A DNA stretch of 64,000 nt, from positions 106,044 through 170,043 of the forward strand of contig KE993477.1 of NCBI GenBank assembly GCA_000466585.1, read 5' to 3'. Shown in pieces: positions 1 to 9,161 of this stretch. The notes under the pieces were generated by a model. That model had not been told where the DNA came from and made no database searches. It worked only from the letters and a program-made list of their open reading frames with translations. A program made the position numbers and the translations under genes. Positions within the stretch are counted from its first letter, which is position 1; every line of letters begins with the position of its first letter. The DNA is from Clostridiales bacterium oral taxon 876 str. F0540. Lineage in GTDB: Bacteria; Bacillota; Clostridia; Clostridiales; Clostridiaceae.

Positions 1-810
1 TCCATCAGGCTTTCGTGCAAATATAGCCTCTGAGGATAAGTTTAATAGCTCCGCCTGAAGCTTTAATTGTTCATTATGCCGCTTGATAATTTCTGCCTGC
101 TCTTCAATTTTCTTTCTCTGCAATACCTGTTCTGTTATGTCCTTAGTCATCTCAAGGCAATACTTTAGCTTTCCATCCTCATACAATGGAGTAAGAGTAC
201 TTTTCCAATAGGTAATACCTCTTTCAAACCTATCAAATACATACTCATCTGTAGTAAAGGTCTGCCCAGTTTTAACAATGTCATTCCATATCTTCTCAGA
301 AGTACTTCCTTTAAAACCGGTAACAAACTCACTTACCCTTCTGCCAATGCAATTTTCCTTTTTATTATAAGGTTTATCAAAAAAGCTTACAAAGGTTTGA
401 TTAGCCTTTAAAAGTGTTATATCCGGAAGACTAAATATAGCAACACCTTCATGATCATCTCGACATAACTTGCTTATGAACGGAAATTTAACATCTAGAT
501 TGGAATTAGCCTTTTCAGTAAAAATTAAAATCAGTTCTTCTCTTTTGTCAATAACTCTAACATTAACAAGTTTAACCTCTAAGTCTTTTGCAAACAAAAA
601 ATAGTCCATACTTTCATCAATATTATACATGCTGAAATTAGGACCAATTCTCAAGGTTTCAAATATATCTTTTAAATTATGATTTAATAATTCGTCTTCA
701 CTAAATTGTGAAATTTTAATAAACCACTCACTTACTTTAACTACTATATCATCTTTTACCATGAAATATGGTAAATAACTAAGTTCATCTGATAATTTCT
801 CAGTATCCAT
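1..810 (-). CDS. PAS-domain sensor protein, C-terminus outside the window
   Basis: The frame runs from an ATG at 810 with a GGGGAG ribosome site five bases upstream and leaves the window at base 1, so only about the first 270 residues are visible. A second PAS domain ends in a typical PAC segment (WKSTLTPLYEDGK, then MTKDITEQ) around residues 200-235. A coiled linker of charged residues follows and another PAS-like stretch begins (LNLSSEAIFARKPDG). No output domain is visible. By analogy it is a histidine kinase or diguanylate cyclase sensor. It has no signal peptide or membrane segment in the visible part, so it is probably cytoplasmic. Confidence 0.75.
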   Translation of the reverse strand, partial: MDTEKLSDELSYLPYFMVKDDIVVKVSEWFIKISQFSEDELLNHNLKDIFETLRIGPNFSMYNIDESMDYFLFAKDLEVKLVNVRVIDKREELILIFTEKANSNLDVKFPFISKLCRDDHEGVAIFSLPDITLLKANQTFVSFFDKPYNKKENCIGRRVSEFVTGFKGSTSEKIWNDIVKTGQTFTTDEYVFDRFERGITYWKSTLTPLYEDGKLKYCLEMTKDITEQVLQRKKIEEQAEIIKRHNEQLKLQAELLNLSSEAIFARKPDG

Positions 811-934
811 ATTACTCCCCCTGCAACTTCTAGTCTTTCCAATTGTGACAGTATTCTTAATTAGTCTACCATTTAATTCTTGAATATTCCACATTTTTCT
901 ATATAAAATTGCATTATTTTGAATACTTAAAAGC

Positions 935-2206
935 TTATAATTGCAGTTCCTTATCAAATAAGGAGAGAAATTCTTTAATCCTTATCCTATCTCTTTCTGT
1001 ACCGGAAAAATTTATACTCAAGGTAATTTCATCATTAAAAGTTGTTACTGCAGCTTGAAAATATGGCTTATATTTTATAGATCCATTTATAAAAGCATCC
1101 TTTACGCTAAGTCCCTCAAATACAAGTTTATTCTTATCTATGACTCCAATATTTGTGATAGCTATAGGCGGATTACTAAAATTTTTACTTACCAGCTGTC
1201 TAGCTTTATTATAGGGAAGCATGTTGAATATAATTTCAAGCATTAACGGTCCTTTAAGACATGAAAGATTTTCTTTTTCAGAGTCCATTGATTTCTTTAC
1301 ATTCATAAGTGTTTCTTCATAAGCCTCACCGTCACTATAATCTATATCGCAAATCATATTTGATGTAAGATTACATATTCCTTCAGCCTGTCTGTCCGGG
1401 AGATACTTTCTAAGATCAACTGCACAGGGTATTGATATATGTTCAAATTTAATCACCTTATTAATAGCTCTTATATATGCTGCAAGCAGGGCATCATTTA
1501 TCGTTGCATTATTTCTTTTAGCATAATCTCTGATAAGAAAGAATCTATCACGTGGTATTTTTCTAATTACCATAAATGGATTACCTTCTGCTCCCTCAAG
1601 CAGAAATGTAATGCCGCTGTTATATTTTGATAAATTAGCTGAACCTAATAGTATTTTAGCCTTTTCTAAAGGAGTAAACTTTTTAAATATCTGCTTTGTA
1701 CTTCTATTCATCATTTTTTTATGTAATTTGAAGTCAGGGTTATTTTTCAGATTAGAGTATATTGAGCTTATCATATATAAATATTCTTTAAACCCGGCTC
1801 CATCAGCAATCATATGATTCATTACAATACACAAACAGTCACAATTTTTACTTCTAATAATATTTAATATGATTTGAGGACCGCAATTTTCTCTCGTATT
1901 AACTATTAAGGATTCTTCTATTGTCTTTTGCATGTCATTTGTTTCCATTATTTTAACCATATCTTCAGCAGTAAACCCGCAGTCTTCCCAATAAGGAAAT
2001 TTAAAATAGGAATTTCCTACAAATTTGCATCTTATTATTGGAAATATATCTGCAGATATATTCACTGCTCTTTTGAAACAAGCTTCATCTATGTGTTTAT
2101 CAAAATATACTACACAATGAAGCTGGTGGTCATTAAACCTTCCAAATGTATGCTGCATTATATCCCATACTTCTGCTTTATATGTTATCAAATCGTTATT
2201 TGCCAT
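935..2206 (-). CDS. Stand-alone condensation-domain-type acyltransferase
   Basis: The 423-residue protein resembles the condensation / alcohol O-acetyltransferase (CoA-dependent acyltransferase) superfamily. The HHxxxDG active-site motif appears as NHMIADG near residues 130-136, keeping the second, catalytic His and the DG pair. There are no adenylation or carrier domains, so it is not a modular peptide synthetase. The length fits a single two-lobed condensation fold. Likely reaction: transfer of an acyl group to an alcohol or amine, substrate unknown. It starts at an ATG with a clear AAGGAGAAG site. The next genes upstream are acetyltransferases and methyltransferases, which gives a loose tailoring-enzyme context but no operon proof. 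Confidence 0.7.
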   Translation of the reverse strand: MANNDLITYKAEVWDIMQHTFGRFNDHQLHCVVYFDKHIDEACFKRAVNISADIFPIIRCKFVGNSYFKFPYWEDCGFTAEDMVKIMETNDMQKTIEESLIVNTRENCGPQIILNIIRSKNCDCLCIVMNHMIADGAGFKEYLYMISSIYSNLKNNPDFKLHKKMMNRSTKQIFKKFTPLEKAKILLGSANLSKYNSGITFLLEGAEGNPFMVIRKIPRDRFFLIRDYAKRNNATINDALLAAYIRAINKVIKFEHISIPCAVDLRKYLPDRQAEGICNLTSNMICDIDYSDGEAYEETLMNVKKSMDSEKENLSCLKGPLMLEIIFNMLPYNKARQLVSKNFSNPPIAITNIGVIDKNKLVFEGLSVKDAFINGSIKYKPYFQAAVTTFNDEITLSINFSGTERDRIRIKEFLSLFDKELQL

Positions 2207-2334
2207 ATAAACTTCTCCTTTAGTTAAACATTAATGTAATTTAAAGCTTTTCTCGGCACTTATTAGTGTTACTTTTAAATCACATAGTCAACGTAGTCTT
2301 TAATGAATTGTGTAATTGAGAGACATGAGAACCT

Positions 2335-2444
2335 TTATATAATGGCCTTCCCTTTGAAATCAACTAAATTAACAATATCATTTTGAACACCAATAACTAA
2401 AACTGCTTCATCGCCAATCGTGAACAATATTTCAACTTTGTTTC
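2335..2444 (-). pseudogene. Possible short 3' gene remnant
   Basis: Directly after the stop of the acetyltransferase at 2445, the same frame stays open for about 35 codons and ends at a TAA. It reads as protein-like sequence (KVEILFTIGDEAVLVIG, then VDFKGKAII) with no start codon or ribosome site. It could be the tail of a lost gene or chance. The family is not recognised. Confidence 0.2.
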
Positions 2445-3071
2445 TTAAAACACTTCTTTATTTGTAATATCCATTTCAGATTGTCTGTCTCTTCTTATAA
2501 TTGAATAAACGCATATGCTGATGTACTTATTATCTAAACTGTTATAATAATGTTCTCTTAATACTCCATCTCTAAAAAAACCAAGTTTTTCAACCAATCT
2601 TATTGATGGAATATTATTTTTATCAATCATAGCAATAACTCTATTCATATTCAGTCTGTTAAACACAAATTTTTCAATTTCTCTAATACATTCTGTTGCA
2701 ATACCCTGCCTCCAATAATTTTTTGCAATGGTATATCCGATTTCAGTATTATTTGAATATAAGTCAATATTATAAAGTCCAACATCTCCGATAAAATTAT
2801 TAGTTGCTTTGTCTACAATGGCCCATCTTATACCTCTTTTATTCTTATACATTGCATCAATTTTTTGCAGATAAAATTCTGCATGTTTATTAGCATCTGT
2901 AACTTCACTCCCAGAATATTTCATCACATCTTTATCTGAAACCATACTAACAAGAGACTCAAAATAATTTTTATCCATTTTTTTAAGAATAAATCTTTCT
3001 GTTCTAAGAACAGGAAATTCTGAAAAGACTCTCTCCCTTTCATTCTGTAAAGATAATTTGTCTTTGTTCAT
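2445..3071 (-). CDS. GNAT acetyltransferase, RimJ/RimL type
   Basis: A 208-residue single-domain GNAT protein. The acetyl-CoA loop is seen as RQGIAT after an EIGYTIAKNYW strand, and the C-terminal NIPSIRLVEKLGF segment is the classic RimJ/RimL motif. Proteins of this type acetylate N-terminal or side-chain amines of proteins or small molecules. The target here cannot be predicted. The ATG start follows GGGGTGAAC. It lies 48 bases after a methyltransferase gene on the same strand. Confidence 0.9.
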   Translation of the reverse strand: MNKDKLSLQNERERVFSEFPVLRTERFILKKMDKNYFESLVSMVSDKDVMKYSGSEVTDANKHAEFYLQKIDAMYKNKRGIRWAIVDKATNNFIGDVGLYNIDLYSNNTEIGYTIAKNYWRQGIATECIREIEKFVFNRLNMNRVIAMIDKNNIPSIRLVEKLGFFRDGVLREHYYNSLDNKYISICVYSIIRRDRQSEMDITNKEVF

Positions 3072-3119
3072 ATGTTCACCCCATTTTATACTTCTTGTTT
3101 TAATTTTAGTACACTACAA

Positions 3120-3734
3120 TTAATTGTCGGTCATACACTTTTTGAATATATAGTATTTCCATGGTGATGACTCCTCAAATAAAAGTTCTTTAACAAAATC
3201 AAACTTAGTTGATGAATATAACTTCAATTCCTCTAAAGTATGCATATAAAAATCCCTGTCATATTGTTCCGTATCAATAGTTGTATAACTTGATTTCTCA
3301 TTCTTGCCTACTCCATCTTTAACGGCAATAAATAAAAATCCTCCATTATCCAAAATCTTATGAATTTGTTCAAATTCCCTCGATAGCTTCTCATTCGGAA
3401 GATGCACTAGCCCTGCAATTACTGCACAACCATCAAATTTACCGAGATACGAATAATCATTTAGCATATCTTCAACAACAAACTTAATATCCGAGTTTCT
3501 TTCTTTTGCGATTTTTATGCTTTCTTCACTAAAATCAAGTCCAGTTACATCAGCACCTAGTTTTTTCATTCTCATGCTTTCATATCCTGCACCACAACAT
3601 AAATCCAAAATGCGAGGTTTCTTAGGCAAATAATTAATAAATTCTTTGAGATAAGGAAGTAATGATTCATCCTCATACCATTTATTTGCCCATTCCGGTG
3701 CTGTTTTGTTATAAAAGTCCTTCGTACCTTTCAT
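3120..3734 (-). CDS. Class I SAM-dependent methyltransferase
   Basis: The 204-residue protein has the Rossmann methyltransferase motif I (ILDLCCGAGYES) near residues 42-53, an acidic motif II (VTGLDFS) and the post-motif region CAVIAGLVHLP. The substrate is unknown. Its size matches stand-alone small-molecule methyltransferases. The ATG is preceded by AGGGGGAGA. It is one of several unrelated-looking methyltransferases in this region. Confidence 0.88.
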   Translation of the reverse strand: MKGTKDFYNKTAPEWANKWYEDESLLPYLKEFINYLPKKPRILDLCCGAGYESMRMKKLGADVTGLDFSEESIKIAKERNSDIKFVVEDMLNDYSYLGKFDGCAVIAGLVHLPNEKLSREFEQIHKILDNGGFLFIAVKDGVGKNEKSSYTTIDTEQYDRDFYMHTLEELKLYSSTKFDFVKELLFEESSPWKYYIFKKCMTDN

Positions 3735-3792
3735 CGAAATCTCCCCCTATATTCTTATAAGCTGCAAATGCTCAGTGTTGACCTGAAGCAAT

Positions 3793-4314
3793 CTATAATT
3801 TAACATCATCTTTTGTCATTTCATAATCTACTGATGATTGAAGCTCCCCAAGTTGATTTTTCCACGAGTCCATATTTAATCTTACTTTGTGGAAACCAAG
3901 TTTTTCATAAACATGTTGAGCTCGTTTATTGTTTAAATTTGTATCCAGGACAATCTTTGAATATCCATACTTATAGAACAACTCATTGATTAACATTTTT
4001 AAAAGTAATGTTCCATATCCCTTTTCTTGTTTTTGATAATCACATATTTTTATTCCTATCTCTGCAATACCCTTACCTTTATTGTAATAAGACATCTCCC
4101 CAATCGGTATATTACAATGCTCTATTATTAATCTGCGACGTGTTTCATCTGTATCCTCTGAAATTTGAGCAGCAATTTCAGAATCTGTAACATTAAGCCC
4201 CCTAGGAAAGCCTGCATGTGCCATAACAGCTCCATCACGCCACCACTTTCCTAGGACGGGTGCATCTTCCATAGTTGCATTTCTAATAGTTAAATCATCT
4301 TGTTTTATAAACAT
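3793..4314 (-). CDS. GNAT acetyltransferase
   Basis: A 173-residue GNAT protein with the acetyl-CoA binding loop QEKGYGT and the downstream NKRAQHVYEKLGF motif. The N-terminal WWRDGAVMAHAGFP segment is shared by a common Firmicute GNAT subfamily of unknown substrate. The start ATG follows GGGAGA. The gene is 58 bases upstream of the methyltransferase at 3120-3734, so they may be co-transcribed. Confidence 0.88.
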   Translation of the reverse strand: MFIKQDDLTIRNATMEDAPVLGKWWRDGAVMAHAGFPRGLNVTDSEIAAQISEDTDETRRRLIIEHCNIPIGEMSYYNKGKGIAEIGIKICDYQKQEKGYGTLLLKMLINELFYKYGYSKIVLDTNLNNKRAQHVYEKLGFHKVRLNMDSWKNQLGELQSSVDYEMTKDDVKL

Positions 4315-4428
4315 TACAAATCTCCCAATAATTTTGAACTAATAATTAGTTCGGTATATTTTTAAACTGCCGCTCAAAATATGAATGTGATATATTACCC
4401 ATGAAAAATATGCGTTTAACGCTTATAA

Positions 4429-5058
4429 TTATTTAATAGGAAATATTAAATTGCTGTTCATCAATTTTAATTCATTATAGTAGAAGTAAATATGATGAGC
4501 ACCAGCAGTACACAAAATTCTTTTATCCGGATTATTCTGAACAACTTTTTTTATTCGTTCAATCATTAATTGATTCCTTGCTATCCATAATATATTATGA
4601 ATTGTTGGTTCTATAGAATATAAAAAATCTTGTAGTTCCATCGATATTTCATTAAACTCTAATGAATTTAAGGGTAACTTGCTTTTCTTTCCAATTTCCC
4701 ATACCTTTTTATTAATATCATCTATTTCTCTATTATATTCATCCTTTTGAGCTTGGCTACAATTTCTAAAGTAATCAAATGAAAGCATGTCCTCTTCAAA
4801 CCAGTCTATCGGTTCAAATTTAACTCCTTCACACTCGCAGTAAGGTATAATCATTCTCCTATACTCATTAGGTCCCAAATATCCTGAATAGCTCTTATCG
4901 TTACAGTATTTGTCCCAATCTTCTGGTCTTATTTCTCCACATATAATATCTGGATTAAACTCTGTTATTGCTTGCTTCATTACTTCCAATGTAAGACCAA
5001 CTTCCTCTCTGAAACTATCCTCACCATGAATAGTACCTAATATACCAATGGTTGCCAT
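4429..5058 (-). CDS. TraB/ChaN/EreA-like superfamily protein
   Basis: The 209-residue protein has the layout of the EreA/ChaN/TraB (Tiki) fold: an N-terminal GTIHGED motif with a key His, an acidic ICGEIRPEDW strand, a WFEED segment, a late RNQLMIERI helix and a final GAHH motif. Family members include erythromycin esterases and haem-binding or metalloprotease-like proteins, so the function stays open. Its ATG begins two bases after the stop of the upstream kinase-like gene, which implies translational coupling with it. Confidence 0.55.
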   Translation of the reverse strand: MATIGILGTIHGEDSFREEVGLTLEVMKQAITEFNPDIICGEIRPEDWDKYCNDKSYSGYLGPNEYRRMIIPYCECEGVKFEPIDWFEEDMLSFDYFRNCSQAQKDEYNREIDDINKKVWEIGKKSKLPLNSLEFNEISMELQDFLYSIEPTIHNILWIARNQLMIERIKKVVQNNPDKRILCTAGAHHIYFYYNELKLMNSNLIFPIK

Positions 5059-5060
5059 AA

Positions 5061-6023
5061 CTATTTTCCCCCTTTAACCATTAACTGCTCTTTACCTCTT
5101 AAAATAATATCCGCCAAAACTTCAGCGTTTTTATAATAATAGGCAAACCCATCATCTTTTTCAATAGATGTGTTGTTTAACTCTCTTTCTATAAACTCAA
5201 TACATTCATTTAAGCATGAAAGTATCACATCCCATATAAACTGCTTATAATCAGGTTTATACAAAAGCTTATCGTATACAGCTTTTAAAAAAACCTTTCT
5301 GTATTCATCTGCCATATAAAACGGAAAAGGAAAAAACTTTTCTGATCCGTGGCTTATTAAACGAGCAACATCCAGGGAATATGGCATAATTCCGCCAAAT
5401 GCCCAGTCTATTAGAACAACATTACTATCTCTTTCTATTGCATTGCACTGCAGAAAATCTCCATTGCATAAAGTTCTTGGGCATACCAACTGCCTATCTA
5501 AGAAAATCTTATATGCAGCAGATAATTTGGGCTCGTTTATAAGACATTCCGATCTTTTGTTTATTCTTAACCAGTATCTTTCAAAACGGTTGTCCAACTT
5601 ATTAGCTTCAAAGTCCTTTTCCCGCCAATACATATTGAAAATACACGAAAGACTTTCAGCACATTCGTAGGCCATGTTTTCATTGAATAATCTCAAATCT
5701 GGTCCATCAATATACTCCATCAATATCCATTTTATATTATTGATGCAGCACCAACCCTCAAGCTTTGGTACTGGCAGATTTTTATTTTGAAGGAACTTCT
5801 CATAAAGTTCTATTTCATTGTCATCAGACTTTTTTAAGATATAGACTTTCTTATCTGCTGTTATCTTATAAACATTATATATCCTATCAACGCCCTCACC
5901 ATTATCATGAAAGCGTTCAATATTTATTTGCTCTAAAAATGTTGGATTAATTGACTTTAAGACTTTTTTTAAAGTTTCTATATGATGTATATCTTTTATT
6001 ATTTCTGTGTATACCCCTCTCAT
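5061..6023 (-). CDS. Aminoglycoside-phosphotransferase-like kinase
   Basis: A 320-residue APH/choline-kinase-fold protein. An N-terminal lobe carries a lysine strand (YILKKSDDNEIELYEKFL). The catalytic loop reads NGDFLQCNA, where the usual first residue of HGDxxxxN is Asn instead of His. The metal-binding motif reads LIDWAFGG. The catalytic Asp and Asn are kept, so activity is plausible. The substrate is unknown; known members phosphorylate aminoglycosides, homoserine, choline or similar. It is followed after two bases by the TraB/ChaN-like gene and probably forms a unit with it. Confidence 0.75.
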   Translation of the reverse strand: MRGVYTEIIKDIHHIETLKKVLKSINPTFLEQINIERFHDNGEGVDRIYNVYKITADKKVYILKKSDDNEIELYEKFLQNKNLPVPKLEGWCCINNIKWILMEYIDGPDLRLFNENMAYECAESLSCIFNMYWREKDFEANKLDNRFERYWLRINKRSECLINEPKLSAAYKIFLDRQLVCPRTLCNGDFLQCNAIERDSNVVLIDWAFGGIMPYSLDVARLISHGSEKFFPFPFYMADEYRKVFLKAVYDKLLYKPDYKQFIWDVILSCLNECIEFIERELNNTSIEKDDGFAYYYKNAEVLADIILRGKEQLMVKGGK

Positions 6024-6200
6024 TTATTAGTTCCTTTCTTAACAGTCACTCTGTTTTAACGAATAAATTATTCATTCCACTCTTAAGCACTTTGTTTTAT
6101 GATAATACCACGTTAAATAAAGCCATTCTTGTCTTTTCTTTAACCATTCCAACCTGTTTATTATTAAGTCCCCCAAAAATTCCTCTTATATATCTTTAAG

Positions 6201-6965
6201 TTACTTTTCCGCAATAAAAACTATATGATTACTATATCCTATCATTTCTTCCTTCTCACAAGTATATAAGTGAAAGCGAAACCATTCTTTAAATTGTTGG
6301 TCATCAAACGCATTTATGCTTTCCTTCAACAATTCTGAAAGACCGTCAACAGCTATATGCTTTACTTCTTTCAAATTTGATAATTTCATCAAGTATTTCA
6401 TATGCTCAACAGTCATAAAACAATATGATCCATTAGTAAGCTCAAAGGTTTTATGATCATAGTTAGGACTGCCTAAATAATTTTTGTTATATAAAATTGA
6501 TTCAGTCACAAAAACCATATCGTTTGACAAGTATGCATAGAATATCTTTCCGTTCTTTTTACATACTCTTTTTGTTTCTTCTATGCATCTTAATTTCTCT
6601 GCATCATTATCCAAATGATAAAGAGGTCCCAAACATAATACAATATCAAAAGTGTTGTCGGGTAAATTAGACATATCCAAGGCATTTCCCTGATAAATAT
6701 CCACCTTTATATTCTCTCTTAGGGCCTTAGATTTCATGGTATCAACATTTCTTTTTACAAAATCTATAGCCGTTACAGCATAACCTTTATTAGCATAGTA
6801 GAGACTATACGCACCTGTACCAGCACCTATATCAAGAATTTTCATTCCTTTTTTTAAATATTTATCAATAAAATATGTGGTAGTTAAAAATTCTATGCTA
6901 TTGGACTTACTTCTACTTAACCTTTCATCTTCATTAAAGGATTCATATAACTTTTCCAAATCCAT
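6201..6965 (-). CDS. Class I SAM-dependent methyltransferase
   Basis: The 254-residue protein has motif I ILDIGAGTGAYS near residues 43-54, the acidic VTAIDF strand, and the LCLGPLYHL post-II motif seen in small-molecule methyltransferases. A C-terminal cap precedes a final FIAEK strand. The ATG follows an AAAGGTAAAG site. It lies 19 bases after the P-loop kinase gene and is probably in the same transcript. Confidence 0.9.
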   Translation of the reverse strand: MDLEKLYESFNEDERLSRSKSNSIEFLTTTYFIDKYLKKGMKILDIGAGTGAYSLYYANKGYAVTAIDFVKRNVDTMKSKALRENIKVDIYQGNALDMSNLPDNTFDIVLCLGPLYHLDNDAEKLRCIEETKRVCKKNGKIFYAYLSNDMVFVTESILYNKNYLGSPNYDHKTFELTNGSYCFMTVEHMKYLMKLSNLKEVKHIAVDGLSELLKESINAFDDQQFKEWFRFHLYTCEKEEMIGYSNHIVFIAEK

Positions 6966-6984
6966 ACTTGTACTTTACCTTTCA

Positions 6985-7506
6985 TTACATCATATTCAGT
7001 CTAATTACTTCATCTATTTTCTCCGCAGTTTCCTGTGGAGTCAAATAGGTATTGTCCACCAATATAATATTAGGTGTGGTCTTTAAAGCATTATTCTTTA
7101 ACCACTCATTGAATTGCTCAGAGCTCTTAATCCAATTCTCATCAGTCACATTTCTTCCGTGTTTCATTCGTTTAATAAGCTCATCCTTTTCAGCAACAAC
7201 AGCAATATAAATTATCTCAGTGAAATATTTTCTGGCATCACACACCTCAAATTGCTCAGGCACTGCGCATCCGCATAAAACCACAGGCATACCTATTTGC
7301 GAAATGTTGCAGCAAACTCGCATCCACAATTCTCGATACTCTCTATAGTTATTTTCTGGTGTATTATATCTTTCTGACCAAAGCAAATCGCTTTCCATGA
7401 CAATATAGTCTTTTTCATTTCTGAATAAAATTTCACAAGCAGTAGACTTGCCAATGCAGCTTGCTCCTGAAATTACAAACAGTTTATTCCTTTTAGTTGG
7501 TTCCAT
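6985..7506 (-). CDS. P-loop nucleotide kinase-like protein
   Basis: A 173-residue protein with an N-terminal Walker A motif, GASCIGKST, near residues 14-22. A later RMKHGRNV segment resembles the lid arginines of small kinases. It belongs to the AAA_33 / shikimate-kinase-like group of P-loop kinases and could phosphorylate a small molecule or antibiotic. The ATG follows GGGGGAT. It sits between two methyltransferases with short gaps of 30 and 19 bases. Confidence 0.75.
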   Translation of the reverse strand: MEPTKRNKLFVISGASCIGKSTACEILFRNEKDYIVMESDLLWSERYNTPENNYREYRELWMRVCCNISQIGMPVVLCGCAVPEQFEVCDARKYFTEIIYIAVVAEKDELIKRMKHGRNVTDENWIKSSEQFNEWLKNNALKTTPNIILVDNTYLTPQETAEKIDEVIRLNMM

Positions 7507-7536
7507 TTTTATCCCCCATTACTAAATCATCTTCTT

Positions 7537-8190
7537 TTATTTAACCGCCTTAATTAATGCAGCCTTATTCCATCTTCTTTCTACTGTTATACTTTTAAAT
7601 CCTATATCAGAAAGGAGGGTAACTTCTGTATCTAATGCTAGAGGAACATCAACATGAATACTTCCGAAGGGAACTTGCTTTTTTTCATATATCTCTTTAG
7701 CATTATTCAGCAAAAAAGCTTCTGTTTCTTTATCTTTGCAAACAGTATCGCCATTTATAAAATATCCGTTTACCCTTAGAGAATCATATATCTTCTTATA
7801 AAGCTGCATCTTTTGCTGCAAGGTAAAATGATGAAGGGAATATGTAGAAAGCACCAAATCAAAATGATTTTCTGCAAACTGGACATCAAAATACGAATTG
7901 CAAATAGTATTTAAAGTTATTTTAGGATACAATTCCTTTTTCTTTAATTTCTCCAGCATCCCAGGTGAAATATCAATTGCAGTAACTTCGGCTGAATGTT
8001 TAATTCTTTCTATTTCTAATCCGGTTCCACATCCAAGAACCAGAATATTTTTAGGTTCTCCACAGGAAGTAATCTGCCTTTCTATTTCATCATAAAACTC
8101 GCACATGCCAAGATCTTCATAAAAATGTCTGTCATAATCCGAAGCGCATTTATCAAAATGCTCGTCCATGTTTTCAACTTCAACCCCCAT
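7537..8190 (-). CDS. Class I SAM-dependent methyltransferase
   Basis: A 217-residue methyltransferase with motif I ILVLGCGTGLEI near residues 50-61, VTAIDISPGML as motif II, and the VLSTYSLHHF post-II region. The start at 8190 has AGGGGG nearby; an internal ATG seven codons later is the alternative. The stop of the upstream metallopeptidase-like gene is only 16 bases away, so the two are likely co-transcribed. Confidence 0.88.
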   Translation of the reverse strand: MGVEVENMDEHFDKCASDYDRHFYEDLGMCEFYDEIERQITSCGEPKNILVLGCGTGLEIERIKHSAEVTAIDISPGMLEKLKKKELYPKITLNTICNSYFDVQFAENHFDLVLSTYSLHHFTLQQKMQLYKKIYDSLRVNGYFINGDTVCKDKETEAFLLNNAKEIYEKKQVPFGSIHVDVPLALDTEVTLLSDIGFKSITVERRWNKAALIKAVK

Positions 8191-8206
8191 TGCTTAACCC
8201 CCTTAA

Positions 8207-8659
8207 TTACTGATTGCCTTTCAACTCTTTCTCCACAAGCTTCTGCACTCTTCCAAAGGATATTTCCTTATCTTCTCCTCCCAAGGTAAGAAAGCTCTTA
8301 GCTAAATCTTCTGTGGTAGACTCTAATAATGTCATAAACTGACCGTATGCAAAGTTGAATTTGGGATCCTGCTCATCTTGTCCAAATACTGAGTAGATTA
8401 ATCCCTCAATCATCTGATCCATTCCCCAAAGCTTCAAATGCAATAACTCATGAATAATTACAGCTTCCAGGTTTGTTTGCTTAGGATTATAGTTATTTAT
8501 CATTAATACAGCCTTTTTATCATCTATATCAATCTTAATGTCGCCTGTTTTTCTCCATTCCTTATTAACTATTTCATACTTAATATCCCAATCTCTCAGC
8601 CTCAAAATATCCTGCCACTTTTTTAAAAACACTTCTACATCTTTTTCATTAAATTTCAT
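8207..8659 (-). CDS. Small SprT/zincin-like putative metallopeptidase
   Basis: The 150-residue protein carries a zinc-binding HExxH motif within VIIHELLHLKLWG near residues 68-80. The preceding strand pair (DIKIDIDDKKAVLMIN) resembles SprT-like minimal metallopeptidases. No signal peptide is present, so it acts in the cytoplasm. The target is unknown. GGAGG lies nine bases before the ATG. Confidence 0.6.
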   Translation of the reverse strand: MKFNEKDVEVFLKKWQDILRLRDWDIKYEIVNKEWRKTGDIKIDIDDKKAVLMINNYNPKQTNLEAVIIHELLHLKLWGMDQMIEGLIYSVFGQDEQDPKFNFAYGQFMTLLESTTEDLAKSFLTLGGEDKEISFGRVQKLVEKELKGNQ

Positions 8660-8697
8660 TCTTCCGTATCCTCCGAAATTTTATATATTGTTATGTA

Positions 8698-8874
8698 CTA
8701 ATTTGCCTTCTTATTTTCAAGTTCACTAATAGCTAAGCATATTAAGCCGATAGACAATAATGTAATAGCGCTTTTAGCTTCAAGTTTATTCATTATGTTT
8801 AGAACAAGTGCAGCAATCCCCATTGCTAAGCCAACAGTTTTAAAAATTAGTTTTTTCAAATCCCCATTTTTCAT
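8698..8874 (-). CDS. Small two-helix membrane protein
   Basis: A 58-codon frame starts at an ATG eight bases after a strong GGAGGGGG site. It encodes two hydrophobic segments (LIFKTVGLAMGIAALVLNIM and ITLLSIGLICLAIS) joined by a short polar loop, with a basic N-terminus. The ribosome site, the composition and the position 38 bases before the next gene support a real gene. The function is not known. Confidence 0.7.
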   Translation of the reverse strand: MKNGDLKKLIFKTVGLAMGIAALVLNIMNKLEAKSAITLLSIGLICLAISELENKKAN

Positions 8875-9085
8875 AGTTTCCCCCTCCTTATAAAACCTTT
8901 ATAAATTTCCATGTAGTGATTTTATATATAGATTTCAAAGTAAAACTATATAGTTATAGGGGTTATTTCTAACCCCTTATTGCTCTCAATATATATTTTT
9001 ACTTATCTCCCTAATTTAATTATATCATGTAAATAATGTAAAATACAGTCTTATGTTTACGAGAATTATCCAGTAAACTGATATA

Positions 9086-9132
9086 GATAAACAATAAAAA
9101 GCATTGAAGATTTGCTATTTTTATTGTTTATC
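9086..9132. repeat. Perfect 15-bp inverted repeat before the MFS gene
   Basis: The arms GATAAACAATAAAAA (9086-9100) and its exact complement (9118-9132) flank a 17-base loop about 30 bases before the start of the MFS gene. There is no T-tract beyond the right arm, so an operator or leader hairpin is as likely as a terminator. Confidence 0.5.
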
Positions 9133-9161
9133 GATGTTATCACTTTTGGGGAGATGGTGCT

